Below, piece after piece: positions 6,923 through 11,352 of a DNA stretch of 11,352 bases. The stretch is from Candidatus Bipolaricaulota bacterium (GTDB taxonomy: Bacteria > Bipolaricaulota > Bipolaricaulia > RBG-16-55-9). Where the stretch lies: assembly GCA_015487455.1 (NCBI GenBank), contig WFPR01000003.1, forward strand, positions 1 to 11,352, given 5' to 3'. The position numbers and the translations under genes are program-made. The notes beneath the pieces were generated by a model. The model had not been told where the DNA came from. It made no database searches and saw only the letters and a list, made by a program, of their open reading frames with translations. The number at the start of each line of letters is the position of its first letter. The first letter of the stretch is position 1.

Positions 6923-8104
6923 CTTGAGCACCTCCCGTGCATAATGGTCTAGCACCGCAAGCGTGCCCCCCACCAGGGGGCGGGGATGGCTTTCTTTCGC
7001 GCGCGCCTCGAAGAGAAACTGCTCCACGAAGGGGAGCGGGTCGCCGAACTCGAGGATCTCCCGGGCGATCCTGTCGCGCCAGAGGGTCTCGCGGGTCTTC
7101 CCCTGCTGGGCCCAAAACTGCCTGAAGATCCGGGCCAGCCGCTGCTCCGGGTTTGGGTCAACGTGCTCTTGAGCGAGAAGCTCGACCCACTTCTCGTATA
7201 AGCGATAGAGCCGCTGGAGCCTGGAGAACTCCCGCAGCGCGCTCATCTGAAAGGCCCTTCCGGGCGTCCCGGTCACCGCGTAGAGCGCGATGGGGGCCGG
7301 GGCCGAAGCCGAGGGCGAGGCCGAGGGGACGGCGCCCAGGAGCGTGGCCAGCAGCTCGCGCGCCTCCTCCGAGAGCCGATCGGACGCCCGCACGTGCCGG
7401 AAGAGCTCCAGGAGGAGGCCCAGCGTCGTCTCGTGGACGTAGGGGCCGGCGAAGGCGACGGGGGCGGGGCCGCTCCGGCCGCCCCGGATGCGCAGCGGCT
7501 CGAGGACCTCCCGATGGAGCCGGGCCAGCTCCCGCAGCTCCGAGTGGAAGAGGAAGACGTGCAGCGCGTCGCGTCCTTGGGCCTTCCAGAGCCAGCCCAA
7601 GTACCCCGCCAGCCCCGCCAGGGCGCAGCGGGCGCAGAGCCGAAGCCCCCGCTTGGTGCCGGGGTAGAAGGTCCCGAACTTCTGCGGGTCGACCACGAAG
7701 GGGTACATCCACATCTTGGCGTCGGTCAGGCGGGCCTCCTCGCCGCAGAGGTCGCAGGGGCCGGGTTTCTTGCTGAGCTTGAGGGACAGCTCAAATGCAG
7801 GCGGCCGGGCGAGGTATACCTTGCTGTTGATCTTGACCTTGGGGGCCGAGCCCGAGACCTTGATGAAGAGGCTGGTGGGATAGACCCAGTTCACCTTGTC
7901 GTATTCCCGGACTTGCCCGGTGGCCTCGTCGTAGTACTCGCCCTTGTTGCCGCTGGGCTGGACCAGTCGCGAGAGCAGCCACTGCAGCACGTCGTCTGCG
8001 GCGTGCTCCCCCTCGCCGAACTGCTGGAGGAGCACCACCAGGCCGGTGTCCACCCAGAAGTTGCCGGTGGGGCGGTCGAGGGAGAGGCGGACGCGAACCG
8101 TCAT
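6581..8104 (-). CDS. cas8b: Cascade large subunit Cas8b/Cst1
   Basis: A protein of 507 residues. The two zinc-type pairs that define Cst1 (the CXXC-CXXC protein) are present: Cys117/Cys120 (CDLCGE) and Cys157/Cys160 (CARCAL). In type I-B, Cas8 recognises the PAM and holds the 5' end of the crRNA. Order along the chain: an N-terminal segment rich in aromatic and basic residues, the zinc ribbon at about 112-165, a Ser/Ala/Pro linker (about 256-272), then an all-helical C-terminal part. That helical part begins near a Met at 395 preceded by an excellent ribosome binding site and may also be made separately as Cas11. ATG at 8104 has GAGGTG eight bases upstream. The gene follows the CARF gene after 31 bases. 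Confidence 0.93.
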   Translation of the reverse strand: MTVRVRLSLDRPTGNFWVDTGLVVLLQQFGEGEHAADDVLQWLLSRLVQPSGNKGEYYDEATGQVREYDKVNWVYPTSLFIKVSGSAPKVKINSKVYLARPPAFELSLKLSKKPGPCDLCGEEARLTDAKMWMYPFVVDPQKFGTFYPGTKRGLRLCARCALAGLAGYLGWLWKAQGRDALHVFLFHSELRELARLHREVLEPLRIRGGRSGPAPVAFAGPYVHETTLGLLLELFRHVRASDRLSEEARELLATLLGAVPSASPSASAPAPIALYAVTGTPGRAFQMSALREFSRLQRLYRLYEKWVELLAQEHVDPNPEQRLARIFRQFWAQQGKTRETLWRDRIAREILEFGDPLPFVEQFLFEARAKESHPRPLVGGTLAVLDHYAREVLKMDEQFQRTLAGFGHALGGAAHEHNEMGLLYALRNAKNPEDFYQMLNDAQFRLALTIPEALLRVEKGERIAGVPWRRVKTLLSIYAMNAYLRRGAPHQPTEADAEGEIEIEQEG

Positions 8105-8135
8105 GGGCGCTTCACCTCACGCGTTCACACGTTCG

Positions 8136-9692
8136 TTATCGGGGCGAATGATCGAACACGAGGACCTCGCCGGTGACGGGCGAGGCGTACCAAAGCCGAC
8201 GGGCTTGGCCGTGGAGCGCGTGCGCGACGGCCAGGTACAGCCAGATGGGGGCTGCTCCCGTGAGCACGACGTCCTGGCCCTCCCCGGCTTGGGCTTTGGC
8301 CCTTTCCAAATAGAGCGGAAGCTCGTCGAGCTTGGCGGTCTCCCCCTCGTAGAGGGAGCCCAAATCGAGCACCACCCGCTCGCCGTACAGGGCCGAGGTC
8401 GGAGGCGAGGGCTCTCCTTCCCACAACGCGTTCAAGCGCTCCAGCAGTTCCGCCTTCGCCTTCCTCTCCAGGCTTAAGCTGGGCGCGGCCCCCTCGCGGA
8501 AGCCGCAGTGGGCGAGGTCGTTGCGGAACTCGTTCAGCCAATCCCACTGGGTTGCCGCCTCCCGATGCCGGGGCAGCCGACGAAACCACTCGGGCAGTTG
8601 GCCTTCGAGCTGCGGATCGCGCAGCGCCCGGGCGGCTGCCCCCAGCGCCCTTTCCAGCTCGCTCTCGCGGTACTCCCGCTTGAGCCAGTCGCCCTCGCCG
8701 CGCCGGAGGGCGGCCCAGTTGACCAACCACTCCCGCGCCATGAGGACGGCCTGGACGATCAACCCCTTGCCCAGCGCGTACTCGATCAGCTCCCGCTGTC
8801 TGCGAAGCGTTTCCGCGTCCAAGCGGTCCGGCTCCCGGTGCGCCAGCGTTTCCGCCTCGGCGCGGACTTGTCCGAGGATGACGGCAAAGGGTCGGGCCCA
8901 GCGCTGCACCTCCTTCTCCGCGTCGGCCAGGGCCGCCTGCAGCTCGGCCGCGCGCCCCATCACCTCCCGGGGGCGGCTGAGCTGCAACGCCAGGCCGAGG
9001 GCTTCCAACTTGTGGGCCGCCTTCTTGATGGCCCGGGGAAGCTCCTCCGGCAGGACGTTCCGGCCCCGGCCCGTCCGCGCCCGCCACAGGCGGTCGTGGG
9101 TCTCCTTGAGCTTCTGCGCGAGGCTGTGGGCCTCCCCCCGCTGGAGGAGGCCCTCGGCTCCGCTGAGCCAGTCGAGCAAGTCGAGCAGCGCGGTCAGGTC
9201 GAACACGGGTGCCCGGTCCTCGGGCCGCGGCTCCCCGTCCCGAAGGGGCTCCCGGGCCTCATAGGCCCCGTACACGACGCGTTCGACGGTGACCCGCTTC
9301 GTCCGGCGCAGGTACGCCGCGACGGTGAAGGCCATCAGCGGCAGGGAGCGGAACGCGTGGGTGACGTCCAAGACGAGCGCTTCGCCCTCGTCCACGGCAT
9401 CGGCGACCCGCTCGAACAGCCGCCACAACTCCTCCTCCGACCGCCCCTCGGGGATCTCCAATAGCTCTAGGCCGAAGCCTGACAGTCTGGCCTTCAGCCG
9501 TTGGACGTTCTCCGAGTCCCGCACCGTCGGGGTCACCCCGAGGAGCACCCGATCCGGTTGGAAGAAGCGGGCGGCCGCCTCGGGGAAGAGGTCTGTGGTG
9601 ACCTTCTGCGCACCCCCGGTCCCTTCCCAAACGTACGTGATCGTCCGATACTCCCGCGGCCCGAGGAAGCTCAGCAAGGTCCTCGTGGGCAT
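8136..9692 (-). CDS. CARF-HEPN RNase of the Csx1/TM1812 type with C-terminal Csx3-like domain
   Basis: A protein of 518 residues with three parts. Residues 1 to about 165 form a CARF domain, with the ligand-pocket signature LDVTHAFRSLPL at 108-119, typical of the TM1812 (Csx2/Csx1) family. A helical region leads into a HEPN domain whose RNase motif is R-x4-H at Arg390-His395 (RNDLAH). Residues from about 433 to 518 resemble Csx3/Crn3: VVLTGAAPIWLYLAVAHAL, a second His four residues on, then a strand pair ending in DHS. CARF-HEPN proteins bind cyclic oligoadenylate made by the Cas10 subunit of type III complexes and then cut RNA. Csx3 is a ring nuclease that destroys cA4. The ATG at 9692 has GAGGTG upstream. 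It lies between the Cmr and type I-B genes, where cas6 often stands. The fusion assignment rests on recognising the motif, with no database search. Confidence 0.88.
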   Translation of the reverse strand: MPTRTLLSFLGPREYRTITYVWEGTGGAQKVTTDLFPEAAARFFQPDRVLLGVTPTVRDSENVQRLKARLSGFGLELLEIPEGRSEEELWRLFERVADAVDEGEALVLDVTHAFRSLPLMAFTVAAYLRRTKRVTVERVVYGAYEAREPLRDGEPRPEDRAPVFDLTALLDLLDWLSGAEGLLQRGEAHSLAQKLKETHDRLWRARTGRGRNVLPEELPRAIKKAAHKLEALGLALQLSRPREVMGRAAELQAALADAEKEVQRWARPFAVILGQVRAEAETLAHREPDRLDAETLRRQRELIEYALGKGLIVQAVLMAREWLVNWAALRRGEGDWLKREYRESELERALGAAARALRDPQLEGQLPEWFRRLPRHREAATQWDWLNEFRNDLAHCGFREGAAPSLSLERKAKAELLERLNALWEGEPSPPTSALYGERVVLDLGSLYEGETAKLDELPLYLERAKAQAGEGQDVVLTGAAPIWLYLAVAHALHGQARRLWYASPVTGEVLVFDHSPR

Positions 9693-9870
9693 GTTCTCGC
9701 TTCACCTCTTCGCTTGCCCTGTGCGTCTTCCATGTCTCATTCCGCGGACGCGGGTCGCTCGTCGACCCCGATCCCCGATCAGTGTAGAAGCTCAACGGTC
9801 CCCATCCTGAGGCAACCGACCTAGGGTTGATTAAGGCGGTCGGCTCAAAAGCTCACACCATCGCTCGCCC
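9693..9870. other. Gap between cmr6 and the CARF gene, with two inverted repeats
   Basis: This is the only sizeable gap upstream of cas1 (178 bases). It has two perfect 6-bp inverted repeats: GGGTCG (9752-9757) with CGACCC (9763-9768) around five bases, and CCGACC (9816-9821) with GGTCGG (9838-9843) around sixteen. Next to the first is a tandem seven-base repeat (CCCCGAT twice, 9767-9780). The cmr6-side hairpin could end the cmr transcript, but no T-run follows it. I found no convincing -35/-10 pair directed at the CARF gene. A separate promoter for the right-hand part of the I-B operon may lie here, or the cmr transcript may read through. Confidence 0.45.
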
Positions 9871-11019
9871 TCAAAAGATCCGCTGAGCCCTCAACATGCG
9901 GGGTTCTCGCGTGCGCGGATCGAAATCAGCGACTTCCACGAGCAGCTTTTGGCCCACTTGGAGCCCCATCGGGGAGACCCCGCCGCAGGGGAAAGTGCGA
10001 TCCTCCCAGCCCCGCACGAAGAGCCTCACCCGGATGGGACGAGAGCTGAGATCGACCACTTCGGCCCAAAGGTCCCGCGCTCCGGCCTTGAGAGCTCCCG
10101 GATCGACCCAATGGACCTCCACGGTGGGCTTTGAGGTTTCCGGTCGATCTTGAGCGGGAAGAGCGTCCTGTGGCGAGGAAGGAGAAGGCGGGCGCCACAG
10201 GCCGTAGCCCGCGGTCGTCTTCGCCCCCAAGCCCAACTCTAGAAGCCCTCGTTCCAGCCACGCCCACGCCTGACGGACCCGTTCCGCTCCCTCGCTATCG
10301 CCTGACCCTTCGGCGGGCGCCAACGCGAAGAGGAAGGGAACCCCGACGGCCAGCGTGAGGAAGGGAATGGGGTTCGGGTTGTGGTAGTCGGCCGGCGGCT
10401 CGTTGCCCTGATAGTAGGGAGCGTAGTGGGGGGTCATGACGTCTAGATCCAAGACGAGACGCTTTGGGTCTTGAGGAACGGCGTCAAGGAAGAGCACCCC
10501 GCCCCGTCGGGCCTCGGGGGTGCCCGCTCCGAAGACGTCGACGAAGGCGTCGTCGGCTCCATCCCTCCCCTCGAGGAGGCGAGCGGCGGCCCGGGCCAGC
10601 CCCTTGAGCGCGCTGCCCGGGATCACGGGGAAGCCATGCACCGAGTGGAGCCGAATGTTCGTCTCCAACACGCTCTCCGCCCCCAGACCCACGACCACCC
10701 GCGTCCTCGTCTCCAAGATGCGCTCTTGGGCATTGAGTTCCCGCAAGAGCGCTCGAAAGCGCTCTAGGTAAGCTTGGAGGACGTCCGGGGCACGGTAGAC
10801 GAGCTGCTTGCGACCTTGACGGCTTTCCGCGTAGCGCTCCCGGCTTCGGTCGGCTAGCTTCTGCCAGCCCGCGGACCATTCCAGGAAGCGATCCAGCTGA
10901 AGCCCCAAGTTCGCGCAGGGTGTATGCGCTTGGAGGGTGCGCCGAACCGACTCGGGCAACGGGATAATCGTCGTCGGCTCACCCTCTCGCCGGGGTTGGG
11001 GCTTGCGTCCGCGCGGCAC
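9871..11019 (-). CDS. cmr6: Type III-B Cmr complex subunit Cmr6, with C-terminal extension
   Basis: A protein of 382 residues. The RAMP core shows the Cmr6 features: HGFPVIPGSALKGLAR at 128-143, the NPNPIPFLTLAVG stretch at 214-226, and the Gly-rich loop GLGAKTTAGYGL at 263-274. Cmr6 is a Cas7-like backbone subunit at the 3' end of the crRNA in the Cmr complex. In this chain a Pro/Ser/Gln-rich linker (about 277-297) leads to some 85 extra residues that look beta-rich (VEVHWVDPG ... QKLLVEVADFDPRT) and are not part of the RAMP core. The start is GTG at 11019, with GGAGG upstream inside the end of cmr5. The two genes are three bases apart and evidently co-transcribed. The first ten residues are strongly basic. 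Confidence 0.93.
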   Translation of the reverse strand: MPRGRKPQPRREGEPTTIIPLPESVRRTLQAHTPCANLGLQLDRFLEWSAGWQKLADRSRERYAESRQGRKQLVYRAPDVLQAYLERFRALLRELNAQERILETRTRVVVGLGAESVLETNIRLHSVHGFPVIPGSALKGLARAAARLLEGRDGADDAFVDVFGAGTPEARRGGVLFLDAVPQDPKRLVLDLDVMTPHYAPYYQGNEPPADYHNPNPIPFLTLAVGVPFLFALAPAEGSGDSEGAERVRQAWAWLERGLLELGLGAKTTAGYGLWRPPSPSSPQDALPAQDRPETSKPTVEVHWVDPGALKAGARDLWAEVVDLSSRPIRVRLFVRGWEDRTFPCGGVSPMGLQVGQKLLVEVADFDPRTREPRMLRAQRIF

Positions 11020-11022
11020 GGC

Positions 11023-11352
11023 TCAGTCCCCCTCCTCCGTCGGCAGCTTCGCCTCCGCGAAGCGTTTCAGCCAGTTTAGGTACGCCAACGCTTCGGCCGT
11101 CGCCCGCCGGTAGCCCGCGCTGTCCGTGCTTAACACCCATTCCAAAAGATCCCCTTGGCCCTGCCCGACCCCCACCCGCAGCTGCTCCAGCACCCAGCGG
11201 GAGAGATGGGTGTAGAGCAGGTCATGCGCCCTTGCCTCCGGCTTGCGCCTCGCCGAAGGGTCATAGCGCTTGGCCTTGGAAAGCAGAAAAGCCAAGGTCT
11301 GTCCGAGCCCGTTGGTGAGAACCAGCATGGGGGCTTTGCGGGCCAACGAGCC
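11023..11352 (-). CDS. cmr5: Type III-B Cmr complex small subunit Cmr5 (5' end beyond the window)
   Basis: The frame is open through the window edge, so only the C-terminal part (about 109 residues) is visible. It contains the Cmr5 signature KAPMLVLTNGLGQTLAFLLSK, followed by helices and a C-terminal NWLKRFAEAKL segment. Cmr5 is the helical small subunit that lines the Cmr complex along the target RNA. A TTG at 11346 could start a 107-residue protein, but family members have a further helix before this motif, so I read it as an internal Leu and the gene as cut by the window. cmr4 and the other cmr genes would be expected beyond the right edge. Confidence 0.9.
   Translation of the reverse strand, partial: GSLARKAPMLVLTNGLGQTLAFLLSKAKRYDPSARRKPEARAHDLLYTHLSRWVLEQLRVGVGQGQGDLLEWVLSTDSAGYRRATAEALAYLNWLKRFAEAKLPTEEGD

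Noticed and set aside
8508..9464. Plus-strand open frame of 318 codons antisense to the CARF-HEPN gene
   Set aside because: The minus-strand frame has clear CARF, HEPN and Csx3-like motifs; the antisense product is Pro/Arg/Gln-rich without recognisable motifs. The long plus-strand frames opposite cas3 (2626-3927) and cas7 (5627-6763) were set aside for the same reason.
9693..9795. Open minus-strand frame running from 9795 into the CARF gene
   Set aside because: It could only begin at a TTG without a clear ribosome binding site, and its continuation is the wrong frame of the CARF gene; no family resemblance.

Overview
This window is one end of a CRISPR-Cas locus. Everything recognisable is transcribed from the minus strand. 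The DNA is very GC-rich. The proteins are rich in Arg, Glu, Leu and Ala, and the Cas types (type I-B of the Cst1/Cst2 kind next to type III-B Cmr) are common in thermophilic bacteria. A high-GC thermophilic bacterium is therefore likely, but the sequence does not settle the lineage.

Layout in transcription order (right to left): the 3' part of cmr5 (cut by the window edge), cmr6 with an extra C-terminal domain, a 178-base gap with two inverted repeats, a three-domain CARF-HEPN-Csx3-like effector, then the type I-B set cas8b/cst1, cas7/cst2, cas5, cas3, cas4, cas1. A 177-base gap with a degenerate pentamer array follows, then cas2, a hairpin-bearing spacer region, a leader with a good sigma-70-type promoter, and a CRISPR array with five visible repeats (39-341). 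From the CARF gene to cas1 the genes overlap or lie within about 30 bases of each other, so they look like one operon.

How the parts fit: Cas1, Cas2 and Cas4 acquire spacers. Cas8b, Cas7 and Cas5, probably with a Cas11 small subunit translated from inside cas8b, form the DNA-targeting Cascade complex, and the HD-helicase Cas3 degrades the target. Cmr5 and Cmr6 belong to the RNA-guided Cmr complex, whose other genes (cmr1-4, including the Cas10 subunit Cmr2) must lie beyond the right edge. Cmr2 normally makes cyclic oligoadenylate, and the CARF-HEPN RNase between the two systems is the natural receptor. No cas6 is present, so crRNA processing must rely on a Cas6 encoded elsewhere.

The most notable item is the CARF-HEPN protein. 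Its C-terminal about 85 residues look like Csx3 (ring nuclease Crn3), so signal sensor, RNase and a signal-degrading (or signal-binding) domain may sit in one chain. Second is a well-formed internal ribosome binding site in cas8b that predicts a 113-residue Cas11. Third are the C-terminal extension of Cmr6, a low-complexity insertion in Cas1, and the pentamer array between cas1 and cas2.
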